A stretch of 43,147 bases of DNA from JACJYE01 sp964432875. GTDB lineage: Bacteria; Bacteroidota; Bacteroidia; Chitinophagales; Saprospiraceae. Of the stretch, positions 8,150-17,309 are shown one piece after another (position 1 is the stretch's first letter; every line of letters begins with the position of its first letter). A program made the translations under genes and the position numbers. The stretch covers positions 1 through 43,147 of the forward strand of contig CAYSPJ010000034.1 in the NCBI GenBank assembly GCA_964432875.1, written 5' to 3'. A model generated the notes under the pieces. The model was not told where the DNA came from. It saw nothing but the letters and a program-made list of their open reading frames with translations, and searched no databases.

Positions 8150-9064
8150 CTACTTCCGCCCTTGATTGTTATTGCCAGAATCGTTCCTGAAGCTGGTGCT
8201 TCCGCCCTCTGCTTCAGCCGGCGGCGCAGCAGCAGGCGCAGCTTCTACATCAGCAGCGCGGCCTGCCAGTGAAGGCACCTGGCTGCCCGGTACGCCATAC
8301 TGCGGGTTCAGCGTATTGTTCTGCTCGCTGTATTCGAGCTTCTTTTCTTTGGCTTGCAAGGCTCGGATCCAGTGGATGACTTGCCAGCGCTCTTCGTAGC
8401 TCAGTTTATCTTTATACGCCCCCATCACGTTTTTGCCGTACATGATCGAGTGGTAGTAGCGGCCATTAGAGGAGTTGACATGTTCGTCGAGCAGGAAGTT
8501 AGCCGGCGCAGCAGGATATTTCGCATTGCGGTTCTCTTCGCTCACCAGGTAGCCCAAGCCATCCCCTTTCTCCCCGTGGCAAACCCCACAGAAAATCGTG
8601 TAAAGAGCTTGCCCTCTGGCCAAGCCTTCGCCTGTGATAGGGAAGGGGTTGGCGATAAGTTCAGCCGTAGCACGCAGGCGCTCCTCTTCCGTATCACCAT
8701 AATAATACGGCACATGGCCGTTAATCGGCAAGGCGATGCTGTTGATGCTTTCGCCGCCGCGGAGGCTGTTCAGCGCATCGCTGGCAGACCTGCCCTGGGC
8801 ATCAGCGTATTGTAAGCTGGTATAACCGCGCGGCACCGTACCCTCTACCGGCAAGCCCGGATAGGCGAGCTCCTTGAGCCGGACCGTACTGGCGCTATCC
8901 CAGGTATTGTGGTAATAATAACTATAGACATTGGCCTCCTGCGACACCGCGTGGGCCATATCGGGCATATACTCGCTGCCGGGGTGCTCTCCTCCTGCCG
9001 GAGAGCAGGAATATAGAATAGCCGCAGCGGCGATGGCGAGTATGATATGTTTCATCTTTTTCAT
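8150..9064 (-). CDS. actE: Alternative complex III subunit ActE, monoheme cytochrome c lipoprotein
   Basis: A 304-residue lipoprotein. Its signal peptide ends in LYSC, so Cys20 would be lipidated and the protein held at the periplasmic face. A single c-heme site FCGVCH (C159, C162, H163) sits in a cytochrome c fold, and MYGKNVMGAY supplies likely axial methionines. The C-terminal 50 residues are low-complexity (Ala, Pro, Gly, Asn rich). ActE passes electrons from the ActA hemes towards the oxidase. The gene lies 24 nt after actD and 37 nt before actF. Confidence 0.93.
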   Translation of the reverse strand: MKKMKHIILAIAAAAILYSCSPAGGEHPGSEYMPDMAHAVSQEANVYSYYYHNTWDSASTVRLKELAYPGLPVEGTVPRGYTSLQYADAQGRSASDALNSLRGGESINSIALPINGHVPYYYGDTEEERLRATAELIANPFPITGEGLARGQALYTIFCGVCHGEKGDGLGYLVSEENRNAKYPAAPANFLLDEHVNSSNGRYYHSIMYGKNVMGAYKDKLSYEERWQVIHWIRALQAKEKKLEYSEQNNTLNPQYGVPGSQVPSLAGRAADVEAAPAAAPPAEAEGGSTSFRNDSGNNNQGRK

Positions 9065-9087
9065 TACGCTTTGATTTGAGAAGTCCT

Positions 9088-9618
9088 TTAAATGGTCTTG
9101 GTATTCACTTCTGATGCGCCAGAGCTGCCTAAGAAGCCCTTGATGTCTTCCCGGGCATCTTCATCAGAGCCCGTCACGTCAAAAGCGATACAGAACTTAT
9201 CGTCGGTGATGCGGTCATCCAAGGTAGGGTTGGTCACCCCCGGCGCCATACCGCAGACCGTATAGAAGGTAACGACCATACCGATGGCAGCAAATAGTAC
9301 CGTCACTTCGAAAGTGATAGGGATGAAAGCCGGCACCGACCAGTATGGCTTGCCGCCGAAAATAATCGGCCAATCGCGCGTAAATACCCAAGTCATGAAG
9401 AGGAAGGCCGTCAGGGTGCCAATGGCGCCATATACGAAGCCAGCTATGTGCAGGCGGCTTTCCGCCAAGCCCAACTTGGGGTCTAGCCCGTGTACCGGGA
9501 AGGGCGTATAGACATCCATGATGTCGAGATGCTTGGCATTAGCCTGGTCTATGGCTTTGAGGAGGATTACCTCGTCATCGTACAAGCCATACAGCACATC
9601 TTTATTTTCCTTGCTCAT
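9088..9618 (-). CDS. actD: Alternative complex III subunit ActD (DUF3341)
   Basis: A 176-residue DUF3341 protein. A soluble N-terminal part (LYGLYDDEVILLKAIDQA, then YTPFPVHGLDPKLGLAESRL) precedes two membrane helices at about 78-98 and 108-130 and a short C-terminal domain. The motif TPFPVHGLD is the family hallmark. ActD is a membrane-bound accessory subunit without cofactors that packs against ActC/ActF. It fits tightly between actC and actE. Confidence 0.92.
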   Translation of the reverse strand: MSKENKDVLYGLYDDEVILLKAIDQANAKHLDIMDVYTPFPVHGLDPKLGLAESRLHIAGFVYGAIGTLTAFLFMTWVFTRDWPIIFGGKPYWSVPAFIPITFEVTVLFAAIGMVVTFYTVCGMAPGVTNPTLDDRITDDKFCIAFDVTGSDEDAREDIKGFLGSSGASEVNTKTI

Positions 9619-9661
9619 TGTCTATGAAGATTAGGTTTTGCTCAATGATTGCTTGACGCTT

Positions 9662-11074
9662 TTAGTGGGCTTTGGTTGCTTCGGCTGCCTCGGCATGCTT
9701 CTTCGCATTCGGGCCGATGTACTGATCGCCAGCCGTCTTGAGGATGCTCTTCACCTCGGCTACGGCCACCACCGGTGCCACGCGCACGAAGATGAGGTAA
9801 AGCGTAAAGAACAGCCCCAAAGTACCGACGAATAAGCCGATCTCTACCCAGGTAGGGGTATAGTAGCTCCAGCTCGTCGGCAAGTAGTCGCGTGCCAGGG
9901 TCGTGGCGATGATTACAAAGCGCTCAAACCACATCCCGATGTTGACAAAAATAGACATCACAAAGGTGACGAAGATACTGCGGCGCATCTTCTTCCACCA
10001 GAAGATCTGCGGTGATAATACGTTGCAGGACATCATGCCGACGTAAGACCACCAGTAAGGGCCCATCACCCGGTTGTAGAAAGCAAACTGCTCGTAGATA
10101 TAGCCCGAATACCAAGCGATAAACAATTCCGTCAGGTAAGCGACCCCTACTATCGTACCCGTAACCAGGATTACCTTGTTCATGCTCTCGATGTGAGACA
10201 GGGTGATGTACTGCTCCAGCTTGAGCACCTTACGGGTCATCACCATCAGCGTCTGTACCATGGCGAAGCCGGAGAAGATAGCCCCGGCCACGAAGTAGGG
10301 CGGGAAGATGGTGGTATGCCAACCCGGGATTACGGAAGTGGCAAAGTCAAAAGATACGATGGTGTGCACGGATAGTACCAGAGGGGTAGCCAGGCCGGCA
10401 AGTACCAGCGATAAAGCTTCCCAGCGCTGCCAGTGCTTGGCAGATCCGGTCCAGCCAAAAGACAGGAAATTGTAAATCTTGCGGCGCAAGCCTTTGGCCC
10501 GGTCGCGCACGGTGGCGAAGTCAGGCACCAAGCCCGTGTACCAAAACAGCAGCGACACGGTGAAATAAGTCGAGATGGCGAACACGTCCCACAGCAGCGG
10601 GGAGTTGAAGTTTACCCATAGCGGCCCGCGGGTGTTGGGGTATGGGAAGATAAAAAAGCCCAACCATAGCCGCCCCATGTGGATGAGGGGGAACTGCCCC
10701 GCGCAGATTACGGCGAAGATGGTCATCGCTTCTGCCGCTCGGTTTACACCGGTGCGCCATTTCTGGCGGAACAGGAGCAGGATGGCTGAAATCAAGGTAC
10801 CCGCGTGGCCGATACCGACCCACCAGACGAAGTTGGTAATATCCCAGCCCCAGCCAATCGTGCGGTTCAGGTTCCAACTACCAATGCCCACCCAAACAGT
10901 CCAGGCTACGCAAAAGACGTAGAATGCCAATCCGGTCGAAGCGATGATAAAGGCAATGACCCAGGCCATGCTGGGCGTGCGCTCCGTTGGGGAGCAAATG
11001 TCTTCAGTGATCTGGTGGTAGGTTTTCCCACCTTCGATTAAGGGTTCTCGTATCGGAGATACTACTGCACTCAT
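9662..11074 (-). CDS. actC: Alternative complex III subunit ActC (NrfD/PsrC-like quinone-binding membrane subunit)
   Basis: A 470-residue NrfD-family membrane protein with about ten helices. It is recognisable by FVWWVGIGHAGTLISAILLLFRQKWR (about 87-112), WHTTIFPPYFVAGAIFSGFAMVQTLMV and EQYITLSHIESMNKVIL. In characterised complex III homologues this subunit carries the quinol-oxidising site next to the ActB iron-sulfur subunit. The C-terminus is a soluble tail (KSILKTAGDQYIGPNAKKHAEAAEA). It follows actB by 73 nt and precedes actD by 43 nt. Confidence 0.95.
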   Translation of the reverse strand: MSAVVSPIREPLIEGGKTYHQITEDICSPTERTPSMAWVIAFIIASTGLAFYVFCVAWTVWVGIGSWNLNRTIGWGWDITNFVWWVGIGHAGTLISAILLLFRQKWRTGVNRAAEAMTIFAVICAGQFPLIHMGRLWLGFFIFPYPNTRGPLWVNFNSPLLWDVFAISTYFTVSLLFWYTGLVPDFATVRDRAKGLRRKIYNFLSFGWTGSAKHWQRWEALSLVLAGLATPLVLSVHTIVSFDFATSVIPGWHTTIFPPYFVAGAIFSGFAMVQTLMVMTRKVLKLEQYITLSHIESMNKVILVTGTIVGVAYLTELFIAWYSGYIYEQFAFYNRVMGPYWWSYVGMMSCNVLSPQIFWWKKMRRSIFVTFVMSIFVNIGMWFERFVIIATTLARDYLPTSWSYYTPTWVEIGLFVGTLGLFFTLYLIFVRVAPVVAVAEVKSILKTAGDQYIGPNAKKHAEAAEATKAH

Positions 11075-11147
11075 TATCGTTGAAGCATTAAGTAGTTATA
11101 TAATGGATCCAGGCGGCCGGAGCCGCCTGTCCTCCTATTCAAAATGA

Positions 11148-14100
11148 TTAAGCGTCCAGTTCTTCTTTGCGGTTGATGACGCGGGCCTGATAGTTGACCG
11201 ATGGCCGCGTGTTGGTTTCTTCCAATACCAGGTAATTCAGCGGGTTGTCGAGGCGCTTGGCCACATCGCCCTCCTTGTTGTTGCCATCGCCGAAGGTGAT
11301 GGCGCCGGTCGGGCAAGCCGTCTGGCAAGCCGAGCGCACGTCGTTGTCGCGCAATTGGCGCCCTTCGCGCTTGGCCGTGAGTTTACCCTCCTGAATGCGC
11401 TGTACACAGAAGCTACACTTCTCGATCACGCCGCGGGAGCGCACTGTCACATCGGGGTTGAGCACCATACGGGTGAGGTTATCCGCGCCAAAGGGCAGCT
11501 CCTCTCCGTTGACCGCTACTTCGTTGGCCGCGAACAAATCGGCGGTAGTATAGTCCAGCCAGTTGAAGCGGCGCACCTTGTAGGGGCAGTTGTTGGCGCA
11601 ATAGCGCGTGCCGATACAACGGTTGTAGGTCATCTGGTTGAGGCCTTCTGCGCTGTGGTTGGTAGCAGCTACCGGGCAAACGTTCTCGCAGGGCGCGTTA
11701 TCGCAGTGCTGGCACAACATGGGTTGATAGACCACATTGGGGCTTTCGAAGTCGCCATAGAAATAGCGGTCGATGCGCAACCAGGCCATTTCGTGGTGGC
11801 GGGATACTTCGCGCTTGCCTACCACCGGGACGTTGTTTTCAGCAATACAAGCTATCTGGCAAGCACCGCAACCGACGCAGGCATTCAGGTCGATGTGCAT
11901 CATCCAGTGGTGGCCCTGGCTGTAGTATTGCTCCTTGTACTCGTCGTAGGGGTAGAGCGTGGCAGCATTCAGCTTAGCCGCTTCGGCCCGCTTTTCTTCG
12001 ATGTGGTGCACCAGCTCGCTCATCTCCTCCAGTTTGCCCTGGTAAATAATGGAGCGCTCCGTTATGCCACCCTGGAAGCCCGAGCCAATGGTCATAATCG
12101 TCTTTTCATCCACATTGATCTCCTCACCGCTATCGGGGTCTAGCCCCTTTAGGCCCATAGAGTGGTGGTATTGTACGCAGGCGAATTCGTTGTCTTCGCC
12201 TACTTTATCAGATACATTCTCTACTGCGGCATAGTACTGCACGTTGCCGTTATCGTCCAGGCTCAACCAGGAGTAGGCATTGGTGCCTACCTTCTGCCCC
12301 AGGGCGCGCCCCATCAGGCCAGTCGTCTCGCGGCCGTAGCCGATAGCCAGCGCAAGCGTGCCGCTCATCTGGCCGAACTGCCGCACTGCTGTGCACTGCT
12401 GCTCCTGGCCTTTTATCGTCACATTGACCTTATCGGCCTTGCCTTTGATTTCGTTGTTATTGAGGTTTTTGAAAGCAGTAAAGCTGTTGCCGCCTTCATA
12501 CCCGACCGGGATCGCCAGGTAGTTGCCCCAACTGCAGCGGTTGACCGGGTCAGGCATTTCCTGTAGCCAGGGGTTGTTGGCATAAGTACCATTCCCGATA
12601 TTGACGGTCTCGAAGAAGCTGATCTCCAATTCAGCATTGGCCGGTCGGCGTACCCGCTTGGCAGCAGAAGTCACGTTGCCGGCAAAAGCAGTTTGGATGG
12701 CCGACTGCGGTGCCGTAAATACGCCATCGTGCAGGGCGCTATCCCAGAATGCCTGGAAAGTAGCAAAATTGCGCTGCTGGGGGAAGAAGTTTGCCTGCCA
12801 GTGCGCCTTGAGGTAATCGTAATAAACCTGGCTGCTTTGGGCTTTCAGTTTTTGCTGATAGACCAGCTTGTCATCCAGGGGCTCCTCCGTCGCTTCAGCA
12901 GGCGCATCGTCCACTGCCAGGCCAGCCCAGCGCAGCATGCTCTCTTCGGTTTGGCGAGTACCCGGGCGGCCGATATTGCCGAAAATAGGCGCGATAGCCG
13001 GCTGTATCAAGCTATAGTGCCCACGTTTGGGCTCGGCATCTCCCCAGCTTTCCAGGAAGTGGTGCGTGGGGGTGAGATAATCGCAAAGCAAGCTTGTTTC
13101 ATTGGGTATGCCCGCAAAGGAGACCTTCAGGCCTACCTTGGCACAGCCTTCGCGGAATTGGCCGGCATTGGGCAGATCGTAAGCGGGGTTAGCGCCGTCC
13201 ATAACCAGCAGGGCCCCTACGCGGCCAGCGTTCATGTCCTTGATGAGGTTTTGAACGCCTTTGTCTCTGCCCTGGCGCTGCATGGAAGCTGCATCGAAAG
13301 TAATCGTAGTGCCATAGCTGCCCAGCATATCGTTGATGCCGTTGATCAGCACCTGCTCGCCGACGTTGTTGGAGCCGGAAACGACCAGGGCTGCACCGCG
13401 GTTCTCGTAAAGCTCTTTAGCCGCCTTTTTGATTTTGGCGGCCTTCTCAGCCTCTAGCTGCGGCCCGCCGCTCACGGGGTTGCCGCCGCTCAGCCTGGCC
13501 AGCTCGTTGTAGAGCTCCACGATGGCCGCCCCTTGCTCCGAAGGCTTCACCATGATCCGCTTATCAGCGTTAGAGCCAGTCAGGCTCATGTGGCTTTCCA
13601 CCTGGATATGGCGGGACATCTGCGGTTTTTTGACATCGGCGATCTTGCGGTTCTTGATGTATTGGGCCGCAAACTCGATGGGGGAAACCCAAGTACCCAG
13701 GAAATCAGCATCAAAACTGACGATGACCTTCGCCTGGTCGAAATGATAAGCCGGGATGACCGCCTGGCTGAAGCTCTCCTCATTGGCTTCGAGGATAGCC
13801 GAGCTGGACACCGGGTCGTACATCACCACTTCCGTATTGGGATATTTGGCTTTGAAATCCTCAAGCACCTTTTTGGTCGTGGGGCTGAGGATGGTGTGAG
13901 CTACTATGCGGATATTGGCTGCCGCACCCAGCTTTGCCATAATCTCCTTATCAATCTCTGCCCAAGATGGCCCGCGCTTATTGCGGTCGGCAGGCTTTTC
14001 GATCTTGCCCTCGGCCACGCGATAGGGGCCATCCAGGCGGCTGGTGTCATATAAACTAAGGACGCTAGCCTGGGCGCGGGCGCTGGTGCCGCCCATCGTC

Positions 14101-14489
14101 ACTTTGGAAAGGCTATTGCCCTCGATTTTGATAGGGCGGCCTTCGCGCGTCTTCACCAGTATAGAGCAGTAGTCGCCGCCCTGCACGAAGCTGGAAGCAT
14201 AATAGGTGGCTACGCCCGGCACAATCTCATCTGGCTTGACCACGTAAGGGATGGCGCGCTTGACCGGAATATCACAGCTGCTGGCCAGCGTGGCCGCCCC
14301 CAGGCCGAAGCCCAGGTACTTCAGGAAGTCCCGCCGGTTGGCGCTACCAGACTCCAGTATTTGCTCTTCAGCGCCGGGGCTGACGATGGAGGACTTCCCC
14401 GTGAATTCTTGTTGGCTTATCTCGTTGTAGTCGGGGTGGTTCGTCAATTGCTCCACCCCAATCCAAACACCTTTATTCTTATTTTCCAT
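11148..14489 (-). CDS. actB: Alternative complex III subunit ActB (molybdopterin-oxidoreductase-like plus ferredoxin domains)
   Basis: The 1113-residue subunit unites two domains that are separate proteins in polysulfide and nitrite reductases. The N-terminus has a twin-arginine motif (NRRDFLKYLGF, R52-R53) followed by a Cys at 72 in ASSC that could be lipidated. Residues about 75-800 resemble the molybdopterin-binding catalytic subunit, which in this family has lost the cofactor. The C-terminal ferredoxin domain shows the cluster ligands CVGCGACQIAC (about 870), CQHCDNAPCENVC, CIGTRYCANNC and CSFC...CQTACPTG, enough for four Fe-S clusters. Electrons pass from quinol at ActC through these clusters to the ActA hemes. 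The TAT signal fits export of a prefolded protein. Confidence 0.96.
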   Translation of the reverse strand: MENKNKGVWIGVEQLTNHPDYNEISQQEFTGKSSIVSPGAEEQILESGSANRRDFLKYLGFGLGAATLASSCDIPVKRAIPYVVKPDEIVPGVATYYASSFVQGGDYCSILVKTREGRPIKIEGNSLSKVTMGGTSARAQASVLSLYDTSRLDGPYRVAEGKIEKPADRNKRGPSWAEIDKEIMAKLGAAANIRIVAHTILSPTTKKVLEDFKAKYPNTEVVMYDPVSSSAILEANEESFSQAVIPAYHFDQAKVIVSFDADFLGTWVSPIEFAAQYIKNRKIADVKKPQMSRHIQVESHMSLTGSNADKRIMVKPSEQGAAIVELYNELARLSGGNPVSGGPQLEAEKAAKIKKAAKELYENRGAALVVSGSNNVGEQVLINGINDMLGSYGTTITFDAASMQRQGRDKGVQNLIKDMNAGRVGALLVMDGANPAYDLPNAGQFREGCAKVGLKVSFAGIPNETSLLCDYLTPTHHFLESWGDAEPKRGHYSLIQPAIAPIFGNIGRPGTRQTEESMLRWAGLAVDDAPAEATEEPLDDKLVYQQKLKAQSSQVYYDYLKAHWQANFFPQQRNFATFQAFWDSALHDGVFTAPQSAIQTAFAGNVTSAAKRVRRPANAELEISFFETVNIGNGTYANNPWLQEMPDPVNRCSWGNYLAIPVGYEGGNSFTAFKNLNNNEIKGKADKVNVTIKGQEQQCTAVRQFGQMSGTLALAIGYGRETTGLMGRALGQKVGTNAYSWLSLDDNGNVQYYAAVENVSDKVGEDNEFACVQYHHSMGLKGLDPDSGEEINVDEKTIMTIGSGFQGGITERSIIYQGKLEEMSELVHHIEEKRAEAAKLNAATLYPYDEYKEQYYSQGHHWMMHIDLNACVGCGACQIACIAENNVPVVGKREVSRHHEMAWLRIDRYFYGDFESPNVVYQPMLCQHCDNAPCENVCPVAATNHSAEGLNQMTYNRCIGTRYCANNCPYKVRRFNWLDYTTADLFAANEVAVNGEELPFGADNLTRMVLNPDVTVRSRGVIEKCSFCVQRIQEGKLTAKREGRQLRDNDVRSACQTACPTGAITFGDGNNKEGDVAKRLDNPLNYLVLEETNTRPSVNYQARVINRKEELDA

Positions 14490-14524
14490 CTCTATTTATT
14501 TCGGGTTCAAAACAGGCTGATGAA

Positions 14525-15943
14525 TTAATAATGGCACTTCTGGCACTCCAGGCCGCCAATGTCTTCTACCGTGACTTTATCACGCTCACCCCGGGCAATC
14601 TCCTCGTGGTAGCGCTGATAAGATTTGTAGTACTCATTGTCGCTGAACTGCACTTCCGACTGCCGGTGGCAGTTGACGCACCAGCCCATGGAAAGCGGAG
14701 AATATTGCTGTACCACTGCCATCTCTTCCACGGGCCCGTGGCAAGTCTGGCATTCTACTTTGCCTACCGTGACGTGCTGAGCATGATTGAAGTAGGCGTG
14801 GTCGGGCAAATTGTGGATGCGCACCCACTCGATGGGGCCTTGTATCTTGGGCTTGTTCTCGTTGGTCAACGAAGTCTTGATGCCTTTCCATTGCTGATCA
14901 ATCAGCCTTTCGCCCTTTTCATCCAGCGAGCCTTTTTCGCTCACGTAGGTATCAGCGATCCACTTCTTAAAGATTTGCTCGATATCGGCCTCGCTCATTT
15001 CCTCGTAATTTTCAATGTACTTATCCGTATTGGGGTTCCAGCCGATGGAAGCATAAATCTTGCTCAGCTCTGCCGTACCGTATTCCGAGCCGACCTTGAT
15101 GGCCGAGTGGCAGTTCATACAGGTATTGGCAGCCGGGATGATAGACTGCTTGGAGCGGCGAGCGCCGTCATGGCAATACTGGCAATCGATTTTCTGAATG
15201 CCGGCATGCGTCTGGTGAGAAAACTTGATCGGCTGCTCCGGCGCATAACCTTGCTGACGCCCCAGCATGATGGCGTTGTTGACGGTGGTATAGCCACCCA
15301 ATACCACTAAGGCAAAAATCACAAACGCGATGATACCCTTGCTGGTCAGTATCTCTACCAGGGTCTGGCGGCGAGCCGGCGCATTGCCTTCGCGCACCTG
15401 CACCATATAATTAAGGTTCGCGACGATGCGGGCCAGCACCACCGCAAGGATGCCGAGGATGACGAATAGCGCGATGAACAACGGAATGTTGTTGGGCTTC
15501 TGGACGATTACCGCGGCAACTTCGCTATCTACTGCCGGCTTGTCCTTGCCTTCGTAGACGAACTGGATGTAAGCCAGGATGTTTTCTATCTCCTGGTCAC
15601 TCAGGTTCAGGAAGTTGTTCATCACCACTGGCTTCCACTCATTCCAAAGCTCCGTAGCCCGCGGGTGGCCAGTGGAGATCATGGCTTGGGAATTGCGGAT
15701 CCAGGCGTATAGGTCTTCACGGGGATAATCTGCCCAGCGCTCCTCGGTGCCGCCCAAGGCTGGCCCGGTGAGCTTGCTTTTCATATCCCGGTTGTGGCAG
15801 GTGGCACACTGATTGCGGAAGAGCACTTTGCCTTCTTCCACATTAGCAGCACCACCATTGTCCTGGCCAAGTACAGGCTGAGCTGCCAGGAAAGCTAGAG
15901 CGAGCATTAACAAGAGCCGGCTAATCAACTGCTTGTATATCAT
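14525..15943 (-). CDS. actA: Alternative complex III subunit ActA, multiheme cytochrome c with an extra N-terminal monoheme domain
   Basis: A 472-residue protein with a signal peptide (cleavage near QPVLGQ), two internal helices (about 153-173 and 203-222) and six CxxCH heme sites at C46, C254, C275, C398, C422 and C467. The last five form the cytochrome c7/c3-like pentaheme domain known from ActA. The first belongs to a separate class-I-like cytochrome c domain (about 35-132, VEEGKVLFRNQCATCH...LSDQEIENILAYIQ) fused to the N-terminus. With ActE this predicts seven c hemes in the complex. It is the first gene of the operon, with its start 63 nt from the promoter-like element at 16007. Confidence 0.93.
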   Translation of the reverse strand: MIYKQLISRLLLMLALAFLAAQPVLGQDNGGAANVEEGKVLFRNQCATCHNRDMKSKLTGPALGGTEERWADYPREDLYAWIRNSQAMISTGHPRATELWNEWKPVVMNNFLNLSDQEIENILAYIQFVYEGKDKPAVDSEVAAVIVQKPNNIPLFIALFVILGILAVVLARIVANLNYMVQVREGNAPARRQTLVEILTSKGIIAFVIFALVVLGGYTTVNNAIMLGRQQGYAPEQPIKFSHQTHAGIQKIDCQYCHDGARRSKQSIIPAANTCMNCHSAIKVGSEYGTAELSKIYASIGWNPNTDKYIENYEEMSEADIEQIFKKWIADTYVSEKGSLDEKGERLIDQQWKGIKTSLTNENKPKIQGPIEWVRIHNLPDHAYFNHAQHVTVGKVECQTCHGPVEEMAVVQQYSPLSMGWCVNCHRQSEVQFSDNEYYKSYQRYHEEIARGERDKVTVEDIGGLECQKCHY

Positions 15944-16006
15944 GTCAAGGTGTGTTAAAATTTATATTGTATTGCGTGATGTCAAACCGTCATTTGAATG
16001 TCAGCG

Positions 16007-16040
16007 CAAAGATAAAATTCAGTTAATTCTTTTAACCAAA
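16007..16040 (-). promoter_or_regulatory. Bacteroidota-type promoter for the act-cox operon
   Basis: Reading the minus strand, TTTG (16037-16040) is followed after 22 nt by TATCTTTG (16007-16014), an exact TAnnTTTG -7 box. The spacing is slightly longer than the usual 19-21 nt. The predicted 5' leader before actA is about 55 nt. No other good candidate was seen in the 301-nt divergent space between actA and rlpA. Confidence 0.6.
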
Positions 16041-16244
16041 AAACTCAAAAACCAGCATTTATTTAGAGGGAGTCTAAATAGTAGCCCATTTTCAAGCCAT
16101 TTGGAGCGGCGGATGAAAAAATAAAGCGCCGCCGCGAGGCGTTTTCTAACCACATTAGGGAAACTTCGCCTATATTGCGCTGGGCTTTACGCCTGGAATA
16201 CAAACAAAAACTAGATTCAAGTACAAACCAAAACCGGAAAAATC

Positions 16245-17135
16245 ATGAGCAATTTCTTCAGCACTATCCTGTCGGCAGCACTGTTTATAGCCTCCAGTGC
16301 CGCCTTATCCGCCCAGAGCGGGAGCGCCGACGAGTTTGGCATTGCCTCTTATTATGCCGACGACTTCAGCGGGAAAAAAACAGCCTTTGGCCTGACTTAT
16401 AATCCGACTGAACTGACTTGCGCCCACAAGCGCCACCCCGTGAACACCATGCTGAAGGTGACCAGGCTGGACAACAAAAAGACGGTAAACGTGCGAGTTA
16501 CCGACCGCGGCCCCTATGTCACTGGCAGGGTAATCGAACTCTCCCGTGCAGCGGCTGAAAGGCTGGACATGATCCAGAGCGGCACGGCAGAAGTCCAGGT
16601 AGAAGTTATAGGCACGACAAAGCCGGATAAAAAAGCGCAAACCAAAGAGGCCGAAACGGCCCGGGCCCCGGCTAACTACGATTCTCCTACAACTGCCCGC
16701 ATAGACGCCAAAGCCACAGAAGCAGCCAAAGCCCCCGAGGCGAAGAAAGCCGAAGCAGCACCGGAAAAGAAAGTCGAAAAGCCTGCGGCAGCAGCCAAAG
16801 ATAGCAAAGCCGCCCGGGCGCGCTTGGTGGGCAAAGAATACCAGCAGTACGGCTTGTATAAGATAGCTATTGAAAAGCCGGCGGGCAAAGGCTTTGCCGT
16901 CCAGGTCGCCTCCCTGGAAAACTACGAAAACGTCTTCAAGCAAGTAGCCGACTTACAGGCGAAGTGGTTTGAGAACATCCTGGTCAGTATCGAAAAAGGC
17001 AAGGAGCGCCCAGTATATAAAATCATGCTTGGCCCCTTCGATACGGAAGCCGCCGCTGCCACCTACCAGAAAAGCCTGCAAAGCAAACACAGAATCAAAG
17101 GCTTTGTAGTCAACCTTACGCAGGTAGAATACTAG
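16245..17135 (+). CDS. rlpA: RlpA-like septal ring lytic transglycosylase with SPOR domain
   Basis: A 296-residue exported protein with a signal peptide cleaved near ALSAQS. Residues about 31-120 are the RlpA double-psi beta barrel (GIASYYADDFSGKKTAFG, then VRVTDRGPYVTGRVIELSRAAAERL). The catalytic Asp of RlpA enzymes fits the conserved TDRGP. An Ala/Lys/Glu-rich linker (about 125-205) leads to a C-terminal SPOR domain (about 214-296, GKGFAVQVASLENYENV...YKIMLGPFDTEAAA) that binds denuded septal glycan. The likely role is cleavage of naked glycan strands at the division site. It is divergent from the act operon. I saw no clear TAnnTTTG box upstream. Confidence 0.9.
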   Translation: MSNFFSTILSAALFIASSAALSAQSGSADEFGIASYYADDFSGKKTAFGLTYNPTELTCAHKRHPVNTMLKVTRLDNKKTVNVRVTDRGPYVTGRVIELSRAAAERLDMIQSGTAEVQVEVIGTTKPDKKAQTKEAETARAPANYDSPTTARIDAKATEAAKAPEAKKAEAAPEKKVEKPAAAAKDSKAARARLVGKEYQQYGLYKIAIEKPAGKGFAVQVASLENYENVFKQVADLQAKWFENILVSIEKGKERPVYKIMLGPFDTEAAAATYQKSLQSKHRIKGFVVNLTQVEY

Positions 17136-17143
17136 CGCTTCGA

Positions 17144-17200
17144 CCGCTACAAGCTCGCCCGGTGGAAATAAGATCATTCCACCGGGCGAGCTTGTAGCGG
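17144..17200. repeat. Perfect 24-bp inverted repeat (strong hairpin) between convergent genes
   Basis: The arms at 17144-17167 and 17177-17200 are exact reverse complements over 24 bases, with a 9-nt loop (ATAAGATCA). The arms are GC-rich (core GCTCGCCCGG). It starts 9 nt past the rlpA stop and lies downstream of the convergent cohesin gene as well. There is no U-tract, so it is either an unusual bidirectional terminator, an mRNA 3'-stabilising structure, or an inserted palindromic repeat. Confidence 0.9.
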
Positions 17201-17309
17201 CATAATCGGGCTAATTAGTGTCTGTCTTTATAGTCCGATAGCTGCGTTACGCTCGACCCCAAAAAAATAGCGTTAAAGCATCGCTTGAGGATTACTTACC
17301 CCTCCTCTC

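Noticed and set aside
11355..12143. 262-codon open frame on the plus strand
   Set aside because: It is antisense to the ferredoxin domain of actB, where cluster cysteines prove the minus strand.
14531..15310. 259-codon open frame on the plus strand
   Set aside because: It is antisense to actA, where five CxxCH motifs fix the coding strand.
16123..16145. Hairpin AAAGCGCC/GGCGTTTT as a terminator
   Set aside because: It lies between two divergent gene starts, so there is no upstream transcript to end; it may be a chance GC stem.
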